NCBI RefSeq assembly: GCF_016495865.1
Contig: NZ_CP054706.1
Coordinates: 1,860,001 to 1,924,000, forward strand
Direction: 5' to 3'
DNA from: Salicibibacter cibi
GTDB lineage: Bacteria; Bacillota; Bacilli; Bacillales; Marinococcaceae
Length of the DNA stretch: 64,000 bases
Shown: positions 53,066 to 62,730 of the stretch, one piece after another
Layout: each line of letters begins with the position of its first letter
How positions within the stretch are numbered: the stretch's first letter is position 1
Program-made: the position numbers and the translations under genes
Notes under the pieces: model-generated
Told to the model about the DNA's origin: nothing
The model's database searches: none
The model's input: only the letters and a program-made list of their open reading frames with translations

Positions 53066-54924
53066 AGCCTCTCGGCATTCGCCAAGGCTGGCGCGGCAAG
53101 GGATTCCTTGTCGCACCCATTTTGCTATCCTCCTACCTTCGGTAGGAGATTTTTATCTTTTCAATTTTAAATCCAGTCATGTGAATCACGAAAATTTCTT
53201 TTATAATTGGGTCTGTAAGCCCTTGACTTTTTCAAATCACCCTCATAATCGCCGGTGAAGGGAATGTATTTTCCTTTACTACGATTTTTGGGGGTTTTCT
53301 TTTGAAACCAACGGTTTTTCCTCATGACACGTATCAAACCTTTGTCCTTGAACAACTTCAGGAACACTACGGACGCTCCATTATCCATTTGAGTCAGGAT
53401 TGGCCGCTCATCCTCAAATGTTGGCAAGCCGACCTTTCAGGCATTACCGGCCAACTGATGGAGCAGTATGCGGATCAAGGGCCAGAACCCCGCGATCCGG
53501 CTTCCATGTTGCGTTCCTATCTCGTCTTTTTGTTCACAAATCCCGGCATCGGGATCACCCAATGGATCAACGAAATGAAACGCACACCTATTTACGCGAT
53601 CTTGAGCGGCTTTTCTCCTGATGATATCCCCGGGGTTGGCACGTTCTATGAGTTTATCGAGCGCCTCTGGCCCGAGGCGACCAAAAACTTAAAACCCAAG
53701 AAGCAAAAACCGAAAAAGAACAAGAAGAAGGGCCAAAAAGGAAAGAAAGGCCAAAAAGCCAATTACAAACCGGGTAAAGTCGAACGCTTCGCACGATGGT
53801 CGGAACGCCATATGGACATCGTCAAACCATTGCCCGGCGACCCACTTTTTCAGTTTTTCGAACAGAATATCTTAAAGGTTTCTGCGGACCTAGGCCTGAT
53901 CGGAGATCCTGATGCGCTCAGTGTCGCCGGGGATGGTACGCCTGTTGTCACGCAAGCTTACCGGCGAAGCAAACCGACCTGTGATTGTCGCGCGAACGGG
54001 ATTTATGGCTGCCATCATCATCGCATCTATTCCCAGCCGGATTGTGACGGTGGATGGGACAGCTCCCGTGAGAAGTACTTTAACGGCTATCATCTCTATA
54101 TGTTAGCGGCCGCGGACAGCCCGCATGACCTGCCATTGTATCCACGTCTGCATCCGGCATCCCGGCATGATGCCGTCAGTTTGGTCGCGAGCGCGGTTGA
54201 ATTCAACCAACGCTACACCTTGGGATCCGTGAATCGTATGCTTCTCGATGCCGCTCATGACGCCGAGGCTATCTATGAGCTCTTGGATAAGCAAGGTACC
54301 GAGCCTTTCATCGATTTGAACAACAGAAGCAAAAAGAATATCGAAACGAACAGTGATATTCAGATTTCACCCGAGGGCATTCCCATCTGCCCCAACGGTC
54401 GTGAAATGAAACCAAATGGCTTCGACAAATCCCAGAATCGCAGGAAGTGGCGCTGCACGCCATCCTGCGGGTGTTCGGACGCGACATACGGCCGGACCTA
54501 TCACACGAAATCAAGTGACAACCTGCGTTTGTTTCCCAAAACGCCACGCGATTCTCAAGCGTGGAAAGACATCTACAAACGCCGCACTTCAAGCGAACGG
54601 ACAAACAAACGCGAGAAGAATGATTATCAACTGGAAGCCGGTCGACACCGATCAACGATGATGTGGTACATGCGTATTTATGGCATTATGATCTGCCAAC
54701 ACATAGACGCCTGGTATGAAAGCCAAAAAGACGACTGGAACCAGCTCAAAACGACTATCTGCCCTGCCGCTGCTTAAGTTTTAAAAAACGACATCCAAAA
54801 TTCTGCACGTATGCCCTTTTTTGAAAATGGTTTTCATTTCCATATGCTTCAAACCATTTTAGGCCTATTGTCTATCCGTTTCTTGCCTCGAACCACCCCC
54901 GTCGCCTTCTAATTCCGAGAGGCT
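53066..54924 (+). mobile_element. Insertion sequence with DDE transposase, 8-bp duplication
   Basis: Bounded by AGCCTCTCGG and CCGAGAGGCT and flanked by ATTAAAAT (53058-53065 and 54925-54932), an 8-bp target duplication. It carries one transposase gene. Strong hairpins near each end (TCCTACC/GGTAGGA at 53132-53150; AAAATGGTTT/AAACCATTTT at 54825-54862) can stop read-through. It separates opuCD from the amidohydrolase gene. IS family is not resolved. Confidence 0.88.
53302..54777 (+). CDS. DDE transposase of the 53-kb insertion sequence
   Basis: 491-residue transposase. N-terminal region with MLRSYLVFLFTNPGIGITQWINEM and a basic KKQKPKKNKKKGQKGKKGQK patch, then an RNase-H-like core (SVAGDGTPVV, YFNGYHLYMLAAADSPHDLPLY, LLDAAHDAEAIYE) and a Cys-rich part (CRANGIYGCHHH, CTPSCGCSD). 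TTG start preceded by GGGGG. The frame is intact, so the IS may be active. Confidence 0.8.
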   Translation: MKPTVFPHDTYQTFVLEQLQEHYGRSIIHLSQDWPLILKCWQADLSGITGQLMEQYADQGPEPRDPASMLRSYLVFLFTNPGIGITQWINEMKRTPIYAILSGFSPDDIPGVGTFYEFIERLWPEATKNLKPKKQKPKKNKKKGQKGKKGQKANYKPGKVERFARWSERHMDIVKPLPGDPLFQFFEQNILKVSADLGLIGDPDALSVAGDGTPVVTQAYRRSKPTCDCRANGIYGCHHHRIYSQPDCDGGWDSSREKYFNGYHLYMLAAADSPHDLPLYPRLHPASRHDAVSLVASAVEFNQRYTLGSVNRMLLDAAHDAEAIYELLDKQGTEPFIDLNNRSKKNIETNSDIQISPEGIPICPNGREMKPNGFDKSQNRRKWRCTPSCGCSDATYGRTYHTKSSDNLRLFPKTPRDSQAWKDIYKRRTSSERTNKREKNDYQLEAGRHRSTMMWYMRIYGIMICQHIDAWYESQKDDWNQLKTTICPAAA

Positions 54925-54939
54925 ATTAAAATAAGCACG

Positions 54940-55590
54940 CTAGCCGATTCTCTTTTTTGATTTCTTTTCCAATCTTCCTAGCAAAAGATCAGAGATAATG
55001 GCAATGCCGGCAGCAGGAATAGCGCCTGCGTAAATACGCACATCATCTCGTGCGTTAATACCAGAGACAATCTCTCGCCCCAATCCATCTCCCCCAACAA
55101 AGGGGGCAATGGACGCAACACCGATCGCTATAACGGCTGCCACTCGCAAACCTGCAGTCATAAATGGGAGAGCGAGAGGAATCTGGACCTTGCGCAATAA
55201 CTGTAACCCTGTCATTCCAATTCCCCGACCTGCTTCGATAATGCTTGGATCAACTTCTTTTACGCCAACATACGTGTTACGGATAATAGGTAACAATGAG
55301 TAAAGGAATAAACCGGCCACAACTGTGTAAAAGCCTAACCCAAAATAAAGCATAATAATCGCGAGCAAAGCGATACTTGGGATGTTTTGAATGATGTTTG
55401 CTAATGACAGAATAAAAGGGGCAATCCGCTCTTGGGTCGCACATAACAACCCTAATGGAATTCCTACAATTAAAGCCAGGATTAGTCCTAAACCAACCAT
55501 CAACATATGATCAATGGTAAGATCTAATAATAAGTCCCAGTTTTGGGCTATATAGATAAATGCCTCGACAATATTTCCTAAGAAGTCCAT
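54940..55590 (-). CDS. opuCD: OpuC-type ABC transporter permease (OpuCD/OpuBD-like)
   Basis: 216-residue permease, five membrane segments; EAA loop region VDPSIIEAGRGIGMTGLQLLRKV. Second membrane subunit of a four-gene importer. The ATG at 55590 follows AAGGTGG by 9 bases. The IS insertion 15 bases past its stop uncouples it from the amidohydrolase gene. Confidence 0.82.
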   Translation of the reverse strand: MDFLGNIVEAFIYIAQNWDLLLDLTIDHMLMVGLGLILALIVGIPLGLLCATQERIAPFILSLANIIQNIPSIALLAIIMLYFGLGFYTVVAGLFLYSLLPIIRNTYVGVKEVDPSIIEAGRGIGMTGLQLLRKVQIPLALPFMTAGLRVAAVIAIGVASIAPFVGGDGLGREIVSGINARDDVRIYAGAIPAAGIAIISDLLLGRLEKKSKKRIG

Positions 55591-55611
55591 TCGTTTAACC
55601 ACCTTATGGTA

Positions 55612-56502
55612 TTAATCTAACCATCCATTTTTTTCTAACCATTCATACGCGACCTCTTCCTCGCTGCGACCTTCCAGGTCGACTTCATAGATTAACTCTG
55701 TCATCGTTTCCGTATCTATTGAATCTTGTAGTTCCTGCAGGATCTCATCGACCTCAGGGTATTCCTCCACCATGTCATTATTGGCTACAAATGCCCCTTC
55801 AAAAGACGGGAAAAAATCCTTGTTATCCTCTAAGGTTTTCATATTTAATTCAATAATTTGTGGGTCAACTGAATGTCCGGTAACCACATCCAATTCATCA
55901 TTTTCGACTGCTTCATACATCAAACGAACATTCATGCCTCTTTCATCATTGAATGAGAAATCATAGGTTTCCTGAAAATCACGATAACCATCGCCTTCAC
56001 GCTCGAGCCAGGTGTTGTCGGTTCCTAAATTAAGTTGATCAGCGTAAGCTTCTAAATCTTCGATTTGTTCAGGATTATGCTCGTTAGCAACATTTTCATT
56101 AACAGCAAGAACATAATTGTTCGTATATCCAATCTTGTCATACCATGTAAAGTTAAAATGTTCTTCAAACCCTTCTTGTGCTTGACGAAATGTTTCTTCA
56201 GCATCGGTTGTGAATTCAACTCCGTCAAAGTGATTGTTGTAAACCTCCCCTGAATATAACGTTGCTATATCAAATTCACCTTGCTCAAGTGAGGTAATGA
56301 CTTGCGGGCTGGCATTAATATCCTTTGTAATTTCAACGTTATACTCCGTACGATCCTCTACGATCCCTTCAACGATATGAGCCAAAATCTTCGGGTCTGT
56401 ATATTGTTGCGTCCCAAAGTTAATCGTATCGTCATTTTCGCCACATGCACTGAGTAGAAGGCCGGAAAGGATGGGGAGTGATAAAGCAATTTGTTTTTTC
56501 AT
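55612..56502 (-). CDS. opuCC: OpuC-type substrate-binding lipoprotein, divergent
   Basis: 296-residue lipoprotein (lipobox LLLSAC) of the OpuAC/OsmX-like fold: INFGTQQYTDPKILAHIVE, QVITSLEQGEFDIATLYSGEVYN, YTNNYVLAVNENVAN. The usual ligand-loop pattern of OpuCC/OpuBC, D.YPEYTGT, is replaced here by ATLYSGEVYNN, so the binding pocket is different. AAGGAG lies 9 bases before the ATG. Its linkage to an amidohydrolase suggests a ligand other than plain choline or betaine. Confidence 0.8.
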   Translation of the reverse strand: MKKQIALSLPILSGLLLSACGENDDTINFGTQQYTDPKILAHIVEGIVEDRTEYNVEITKDINASPQVITSLEQGEFDIATLYSGEVYNNHFDGVEFTTDAEETFRQAQEGFEEHFNFTWYDKIGYTNNYVLAVNENVANEHNPEQIEDLEAYADQLNLGTDNTWLEREGDGYRDFQETYDFSFNDERGMNVRLMYEAVENDELDVVTGHSVDPQIIELNMKTLEDNKDFFPSFEGAFVANNDMVEEYPEVDEILQELQDSIDTETMTELIYEVDLEGRSEEEVAYEWLEKNGWLD

Positions 56503-56522
56503 CGTTGATTAGCTCCTTTTTT

Positions 56523-57155
56523 TTAATAAATGATTTTTTTCTCAACTTTGCTCATAATAAAATCGACGATAAGTGCTAAAATTACAGCAAGAATGGTCCC
56601 AGTGAAAATGTAGTAGGCGTCATTCATACTCAAGCCGGACATAACAAGACCACCAAGGCCTCCGGCCCCAATGACTGCAGCAATCGTTGTCCAGCTAATG
56701 ACGTAAACAGTTGTCATTCGTAATCCTGACATGATATAGGGGAAAGCAATTTTAAATTCAATCTTCCATAATTGTTGAAATGAGTTATAGCCCATCCCCT
56801 TTGCAGACTCCTTGATGTCTTCACTGACCGACTGCATACCGGCATAAGTATTACGCAACAAAGGCAGTAATGAAAATAGAAAGAGCGCAACAATGGCCGG
56901 TGGCATCCCTATGCCTAATAATGGAACAAACAATGCTAATAAAGCTATGGTCGGAATTGTTTGGAAGATATTCGCGATATTAAAAATGCTATTTTTAAAG
57001 GTGTCTGATGTGATCCGTGTTAACAAAATGCCAACTGGGATTGCAATCATTGCCCCAATGATAACGGATATAAACGAGATGAAAATATGCTCTAAAAAAT
57101 ACGTAATGATAGTATTAGCACGAGCTTGTAAAAAATCTACGTAACTATTTTCCAC
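56523..57155 (-). CDS. opuCB: OpuC-type ABC transporter permease (OpuCB/OpuBB-like)
   Basis: 210-residue permease with five membrane segments; PVGILLTRITSDTFKN and EAA loop MQSVSEDIKESAKGMGYNSFQ. GTG start; AAAGGAG overlaps the end of the ATPase gene, whose stop is 3 bases upstream, so they are coupled. First membrane subunit of the transporter. Confidence 0.82.
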   Translation of the reverse strand: MENSYVDFLQARANTIITYFLEHIFISFISVIIGAMIAIPVGILLTRITSDTFKNSIFNIANIFQTIPTIALLALFVPLLGIGMPPAIVALFLFSLLPLLRNTYAGMQSVSEDIKESAKGMGYNSFQQLWKIEFKIAFPYIMSGLRMTTVYVISWTTIAAVIGAGGLGGLVMSGLSMNDAYYIFTGTILAVILALIVDFIMSKVEKKIIY

Positions 57156-57158
57156 TCG

Positions 57159-58277
57159 CTATTCTCCTTTCCCAAAGTCAAGGGTTTGTAGATAATTGAA
57201 TACATGTTGATAGGTAAGCATCCCTATAACTCGGTTTTCTTCCATGACCGGTGACTCGTTGATCTTTTCGCTGTTCATAAATTGCAGCGCATCCTTTAGT
57301 GACGTTCGTTTTTTGATTTGTGACTTAAACGGTTGTACAGCATTTACTAGTTTTGCTTCATCCTTTTCTTTCATAAGCTGATAAATATCAACATAACCTT
57401 TAAGTACGTTCTCGTTATCAACAACGAAAAGACGATCAGTTTTTCTATCCCTCATCATCTCCAAGGCTTGTTGAAGGTCGGAATGATTAAACAGCGTTTC
57501 ATCACATTTAGTCATTAAGTCTTCTACTCTTACCTGTTTTCTTGCTTTGTTTAAACGATGCTCACCAATAAAATCAATCGCAAAATCACTAACTGGATCA
57601 CTAAGCAGTTCATTAGGCGTGCCCTTTTGTTCGACTTCCCCGTCTCGCATCAGAATAATTTGATCCCCTATTTTTAAAGCCTCATCAATATCATGCGTAA
57701 CGAACACAATCGTTTTATTGATCTCTTTTTGCAAACGTACCAGTTCGTCTTGCAATTGTTCACGACTGATTGGATCAAGTGCACTAAACGGTTCGTCCAT
57801 CAAGATAACAGGCGGCTCTGCGGCAAGTGCACGTATAACGCCAATCCGCTGTTGTTGTCCCCCGCTCAGCTCGGAGGGATAGCGATGCTTAAACGTATCC
57901 GGGTCAAGATGGACAAGATGTAATAGTTCATTAACCCGTTTTTCAATTTTGTCATTATCCCACTTAAGCAATCTCGGTACAGAAGCTACGTTTTCTTTAA
58001 TTGTCATATGAGGGAATAGACCGACATGCTGAATGACGTATCCTGTTTCTCGTCGGAGTGTGACAGGATCTATGGATGAGATGTCTTTTCCATCCACCAA
58101 AATTGTTCCGTCCGAAGGTTCTATTAATCGATTGAGCAATTTCATCGTTGTCGTTTTCCCACATCCACTTGGGCCAATCAGCACATTCAATTGACCTTGC
58201 TCGAAGTGAAGATTAATGTTTTTTAAGGCTTGAAAACCATCCGCGTAGGTTTTTTTGATGTTTTCCAATCTAATCAT
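57159..58277 (-). CDS. opuCA: OpuC-type ABC transporter ATPase (OpuCA/OpuBA-like)
   Basis: 372-residue ATPase: Walker A GPSGCGKTTT, Q-loop IQHVGLFPH, signature LSGGQQQRIG, Walker B VILMDEPFSALDP, switch FVTHDIDEAL, and a tandem CBS region (about 255-368). First gene of the operon, preceded by a long AT-rich divergent region towards the GbsR-type regulator gene. Confidence 0.85.
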   Translation of the reverse strand: MIRLENIKKTYADGFQALKNINLHFEQGQLNVLIGPSGCGKTTTMKLLNRLIEPSDGTILVDGKDISSIDPVTLRRETGYVIQHVGLFPHMTIKENVASVPRLLKWDNDKIEKRVNELLHLVHLDPDTFKHRYPSELSGGQQQRIGVIRALAAEPPVILMDEPFSALDPISREQLQDELVRLQKEINKTIVFVTHDIDEALKIGDQIILMRDGEVEQKGTPNELLSDPVSDFAIDFIGEHRLNKARKQVRVEDLMTKCDETLFNHSDLQQALEMMRDRKTDRLFVVDNENVLKGYVDIYQLMKEKDEAKLVNAVQPFKSQIKKRTSLKDALQFMNSEKINESPVMEENRVIGMLTYQHVFNYLQTLDFGKGE

Positions 58278-58677
58278 CTCTTCTTTAACACATCCTTATC
58301 TAGAATCATTTCAGGCACGAATCATCAACAATACTTCAATGATACATAAGGAAAACCAGTTCAAGCGGCTACGCTAAATATTTTAAACATATCGTTTCAG
58401 TTATTACAAAACGAATAAACGGTCAATTTCGTGTGTAATTTATATACAGTTTTTACTGTATGTTCTTTACATACTTTTATCTAAGTATATCTCGTTAATA
58501 CACGCTTTTTTTAATTTGCTTTATTTATGGCAATGCACTTAAACTAAATACAAGTAAACTAATCTATAAATAATTCAATCTTCCCCGAATTTAGCAGTTC
58601 CTTTGACGCGAAAACATCAATATTAGGAGGGGTTTTAAATATTTACTTCGAGTTCAAAACTTTCTAGAAAAGAACTG
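58278..58677. promoter_or_regulatory. Divergent region between opuCA and the GbsR-type gene
   Basis: About 400 AT-rich bases with no gene. It should contain the opuC promoter and the binding site for the regulator, but no clear palindromic operator was found. A family-3 MITE occupies the regulator-proximal side. Confidence 0.4.
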
Positions 58678-58898
58678 GGCTCTTCACCAAAATCTATGGT
58701 TGATATAAGCGGATAATTATGATAGTAACACTAGCCTAACGGAGGAAAAACACGGAGACTCCTGTGGGAAAGCGCAGGGCGAAGACCCCGCAGAAAAAAG
58801 CGAACTTCTTTTTTTGAGGAGGTTGAGCTCGTGGCCCACGGAAAGTGTCGTGTTTTTCCGTAGCAATTATCATCAAGTATACCTATTTGTCAACCATA
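58678..58898 (+). mobile_element. Family-3 (ISL3-like) MITE, copy C, right end truncated
   Basis: Starts GGCTCTTCACCAAAATC, has the same core orientation as copy B and stops in GTCAACCATA without the final TTTTAGTGTTGACCC. No duplication can be checked. It ends about 50 bases before the regulator start, so it may carry or replace part of that promoter. Confidence 0.8.
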
Positions 58899-58949
58899 TG
58901 AATTGGATTTACTACTTGGTGAACACCGTATACTAATAAGGAGGATATG

Positions 58950-59489
58950 ATGAGTGTAGATAATCGTTTGAAACAGCTTAGACAACGATCGATTGAAAGA
59001 ACCGCTAACAATATGGAATTGTACGGTTTTTCATCAACTGTAGGGCGTCTAATGGGCGTTATGTACCATCACGGCGAACCAATGACACTTGATGATATGA
59101 AAGATGAGCTAAATATGAGTAAGACAAGAATGAGTACAGCTATTCGTACTCTGCTTGATGCGGACATGGCGGAAAAATCATTTCATAAAGCTGGACGTAA
59201 AGATGTTTTTGCAATCGAACAAGATTATTACCTTGGATTTATTAAATTATTTTGTTCAAATTGGAGAAGAGCAGTTACAAATAATACACTTTCTGTACAA
59301 AAAACCGTAGATGAGCTAGAGGAAATCACTGCTTTGAAGGAAATAAGCAATGAAACGAGGGAAGAGGCAGAAGATCTTCTGCGAAAGAATTATGAAGCCA
59401 TTAACTACTATGATTGGTTAGACCGCTTGTTAGAAGCTTTTGAAACCAATAAAATATTTGACTACGTCCCTTTGAAAGAGGAAGATTAA
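58950..59489 (+). CDS. GbsR/OpcR-family transcriptional regulator
   Basis: 179-residue MarR-like repressor of the GbsR group: FSSTVGRLMGVMYHHGEPMTLDDM, then SKTRMSTAIRTLLDADM (recognition helix) and FHKAGRKDVFAIEQDY (wing). GbsR senses choline and OpcR controls opuC in B. subtilis. It lies divergent to the opuC-like operon, the same layout, so it is its likely regulator. AAGGAGG precedes two adjacent ATG codons; the second has better spacing. Confidence 0.85.
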   Translation: MSVDNRLKQLRQRSIERTANNMELYGFSSTVGRLMGVMYHHGEPMTLDDMKDELNMSKTRMSTAIRTLLDADMAEKSFHKAGRKDVFAIEQDYYLGFIKLFCSNWRRAVTNNTLSVQKTVDELEEITALKEISNETREEAEDLLRKNYEAINYYDWLDRLLEAFETNKIFDYVPLKEED

Positions 59490-59884
59490 TCACCCAAATG
59501 AGCTCAAAGACTGGGTGCACCCTTTAGAAAAAAATCTTTTCTTTTCTTATACTATCATTCAAACAATTTATATTTTCGGATAGTGAAAAAGAACCCACTG
59601 GCGCCAATCGTGCCGGGGGGTTCCACGGGTTTATTCCGCAAAAACGCTCGATTCAGGGATAACAAACTGAATGTAATCGGTTGATGATTTGAGGTATTTT
59701 ACCTAATCTATGCCATACTCATTAATTAACTGTTGAGATGGCTTATCTTTCCAAACATATCCTCGATTATTAAGTGATTACATTGATCAAATGGCAATTC
59801 TATTGCTCCAAAATAAGTTATAACTAACCTTGGAATAATGTCTAAGGTGACGATAAGGCATTAAACGGCACATCAACTTAATTA
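59490..59884. other. Gene-free interval
   Basis: Contains one hairpin (GAACCC/GGGTTC around 59588-59620), possibly the regulator's terminator though without a T-run. On the minus strand a short frame ending KDKPSQQLINEYGID looks like a protein end, but no start or family could be found, so it may be gene debris. Confidence 0.4.
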
Positions 59885-60170
59885 GGGATTGCTGAACAAC
59901 TTGCAGCTATCAGCTGAAGCCGGGATGCCGCTTCCATGGCTTCGCTTTCCGCGGACGAACGGTCAATCCTCCTCGCGCAAAATCGGTGCTGCGGGGGCTT
60001 GACGCGTCCGTTTTTCCGCTGGAGTCTCGCCATTGCAGCACCGTCCCTCCGTACGTTGTCAGAAGTGCAAGGGTTTTTTTGTTTATAGGATGGATTTCCT
60101 TGCATCCAGCTTCGACAACACCAACGGAAAATGCTTGTGTGCCAGTCTTTTTCCGCTATTCAGCAGTCCC
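59885..60170 (+). mobile_element. Family-1 MITE, copy 5
   Basis: 286 bp, full length, flanked by TAATTA (59879-59884 and 60171-60176). Close to copies 2 and 6 in sequence. Confidence 0.9.
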
Positions 60171-60216
60171 TAATTACATTAATCTCCCTTCATATTAGGT
60201 TCATACCGTGTCCGGT

Positions 60217-61608
60217 TTATCTTTTTATTAACTGACGTCCCCCAAAACTGATGCGTTTAATTTCTTGGTCGATATATATCCCTTCAATGTACGTTTCTTG
60301 ACCGTGAAATTGAACGGTCATTTGCTGGGGTCCGACTGATCGTGCAGGGAGTTCCATTCCATAACTGACAACGACGAGTTGTTCATCTTGCTCTTTAATT
60401 TCCACGTTGTTCCCTTCTTTGCTTACGTAATTCCCTTGTAACAATTGGCGTTCTTCATTACTCCATTCGTAATCTTCATATTGAAGGTAGTTCTCATTCG
60501 GATCTCTTTCACTCGCCAAATTTAATCCACCCATCAAAATCGGATTGGCAGGTGCTCCTGCAATATTTGTTAAACACACGCCTTTGATCCCTTTCTTAGG
60601 CAGAATGGCAAAAGATGCAGATACACCTTTGATCCCTCCACTATGTTCAATGAGTGTCGTTCCATAATAATCTGGAGAAACCATCCATCCGTAACCGTAG
60701 TAAACGCCGGGTTGCATTTGAATATGAGGGAATATCATGGCATTGATGCTTTCCTGTGTTAGGACCGTTGGGTGATCATTCGAAAAAAGCTCCCCGTAAC
60801 GTAGCATGTCATCAGCTGTTGATTTGACGTAGCCAGCTGCATACATTGCCGGAGCATCCCACCAAAGAGAAGAAGCAGCAATCTCAACTTCATCACCACT
60901 CGGTTCGGTTGTATAAAGGAGTGTCACTTCGTTTTGGTCTTTGATCTCTTCGGGGGAAAAGAAGGTATTGTTCATCCCCAATGGATTAAAAAGATGTTCT
61001 TTCATATATTCAGTGTAATTCCGGCCACTCACACGTTCAATAATGATGCCAAGAAGCGCATAGGCATCGTTGGAATAACTCATGTATTGGCCCGGTTCAC
61101 CCAAAAGTTTGTAATCTTGTTCGGCAAGAAAAGTGAACAAATCCTCATTTGTGTCGATTGCGGTCTGCTCGTCATCCCACTCCATTCCCATCGCCTTAAA
61201 TTGCTCAATTGAACCTTCCATTTCCATGCTGTTTTTATTAGCGTAGAAAAGCGTTGGTAGGGGTGGTATGCCGGAAGAATGGGTCATGAAATGATGGATC
61301 GTCATTTGTTTTGTCTTCGCTTCATCCGGGGTTTTGAACTCCAGAAGATAAGTGAGGACGGAGTCATGGACAGAAAGCTTTCCGGCTTCTTGTAATTGTA
61401 AGATGGCGACACAGGTCATCGATTTTGTAATACTCCCAATTCCAAAAACCGTTTGACTAGTAACGGAAAGTTTTTGTTCGCCATCACGATAGCCAAATCC
61501 TCTTTCATACATGTCGGTACCATTTTTATGAATCGCTATCATAGTGCCAGGGATCTTATGCTGTTCAATTTGTTCGTTTGCAAATGCCTCAAATTTATTT
61601 TTGTCCAT
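60217..61608 (-). CDS. Serine hydrolase, beta-lactamase/class C PBP family
   Basis: 463 residues. Catalytic SxxK is SITK (about residue 59), then YSNDAY (YxN) and HSGGIKG (third motif), followed by a C-terminal beta-sandwich-like region (about 370-463). No signal peptide is seen, so it is probably cytoplasmic and acts as an esterase or D-aminopeptidase rather than a wall enzyme. GGGGGAAC precedes the ATG. Substrate unknown. Confidence 0.85.
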   Translation of the reverse strand: MDKNKFEAFANEQIEQHKIPGTMIAIHKNGTDMYERGFGYRDGEQKLSVTSQTVFGIGSITKSMTCVAILQLQEAGKLSVHDSVLTYLLEFKTPDEAKTKQMTIHHFMTHSSGIPPLPTLFYANKNSMEMEGSIEQFKAMGMEWDDEQTAIDTNEDLFTFLAEQDYKLLGEPGQYMSYSNDAYALLGIIIERVSGRNYTEYMKEHLFNPLGMNNTFFSPEEIKDQNEVTLLYTTEPSGDEVEIAASSLWWDAPAMYAAGYVKSTADDMLRYGELFSNDHPTVLTQESINAMIFPHIQMQPGVYYGYGWMVSPDYYGTTLIEHSGGIKGVSASFAILPKKGIKGVCLTNIAGAPANPILMGGLNLASERDPNENYLQYEDYEWSNEERQLLQGNYVSKEGNNVEIKEQDEQLVVVSYGMELPARSVGPQQMTVQFHGQETYIEGIYIDQEIKRISFGGRQLIKR

Positions 61609-61810
61609 TTCTGTTCCCCCAATTTTTTGTCAAATTCTCATTTTTCAATGATATAACATCACGCAACGTAAGGTTCAAGTGTTAAATGCATTTAAGATCC
61701 AATTATAAAATCACCACGTTTCATGACCTTATTAGAGATAAGCAAGGCTTTTTCTACACTATCTTGCTTTCAAATGATCATTTAGCGTATTTCAGACTTA
61801 GTTAGTCTCT

Positions 61811-62626
61811 TTATTCAGGATTAATTTCTTTCCAGTCTGGCTCTTTTTTAACGAAAAGTTTTAGTGTCACAATTGCCAATGAAAACGGAATGATTCCCAA
61901 AATAACGATTTCCATGAGAGCGGGTGTTGTAGATGTTAATTCTTGATTATAGGGATTTCCAAACATCTGCTGCATCGTTTGAAAAGCTAAATGAAAACCG
62001 ACCGCACTCCATACGTTTTCAGTGATAACACGAATCATACCTATGACAATTCCGATTGCTAAAAAAAATACGATTCGGTCAACACTTGGTGCAGCTCCGA
62101 TGATTAGAGCAAACAATACAAATAATCCGCTCTGAGTTAAGACTGCCTTCCACTTAGAAAGAGCATTATTCAAGTTACGATAAAAATATCCACGAAAAAT
62201 GAGTTCTTCCGGTAATGCCTCGAACATAAATACAAGAAACAACAGCACTATAACAGCAACTAACAACTCCCCAAAGGAAGCTTGAACATTTATATTAGTC
62301 CAACCAAATATGACAAAAATGATCATACCTAGCAATGCTGGTACAAGGTAGCTAATACCTCCAAAGACAAAAGGTTTCCATCCCTCTTTGAATGAAGTAA
62401 GCCTCAAACTCATCCAGGATCGTTTATCAAGATACTTGCGTGCAACAATAACCATAGGAAGTACTAAACTAAATATGAGTAATGCGGATATTATATGAGC
62501 CGTACGATCATATTCTCCCTCAGCTCCTACCCAGGAATTAACATCCCCGGATACCCACCAAATGATCGACGCTGCCAAGAAAACAATCAGTATTCTCCAA
62601 ATAAGTGACAAACGTTGAATATCCAT
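61811..62626 (-). CDS. CPBP-family intramembrane metalloprotease
   Basis: 271 residues, about eight membrane segments. Conserved motifs of the CAAX/bacteriocin-processing group: EALPEELIFRGYFYRNL (EExxxR), a middle FALIIGAAP segment and VGFHLAFQTMQQ (His). Roles in this family include bacteriocin self-immunity and membrane protein processing. Ribosome site is weak. No bacteriocin genes adjoin it, though a small exported peptide lies 0.9 kb upstream. Confidence 0.82.
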   Translation of the reverse strand: MDIQRLSLIWRILIVFLAASIIWWVSGDVNSWVGAEGEYDRTAHIISALLIFSLVLPMVIVARKYLDKRSWMSLRLTSFKEGWKPFVFGGISYLVPALLGMIIFVIFGWTNINVQASFGELLVAVIVLLFLVFMFEALPEELIFRGYFYRNLNNALSKWKAVLTQSGLFVLFALIIGAAPSVDRIVFFLAIGIVIGMIRVITENVWSAVGFHLAFQTMQQMFGNPYNQELTSTTPALMEIVILGIIPFSLAIVTLKLFVKKEPDWKEINPE

Positions 62627-62730
62627 ATCTACACATCCCGTCTTATTCTCAACCCTTTTTGATGAAGTAACATTCTTGCTAAGTTATTACCCACTCATCA
62701 AAAGGATTTCTATGTAGTATGAATTAAATA

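Noticed and set aside
59640..59860. Minus-strand frame ending KDKPSQQLINEYGID
   Set aside because: Looks like a protein C-terminus but has stops upstream, no start and no recognisable family.
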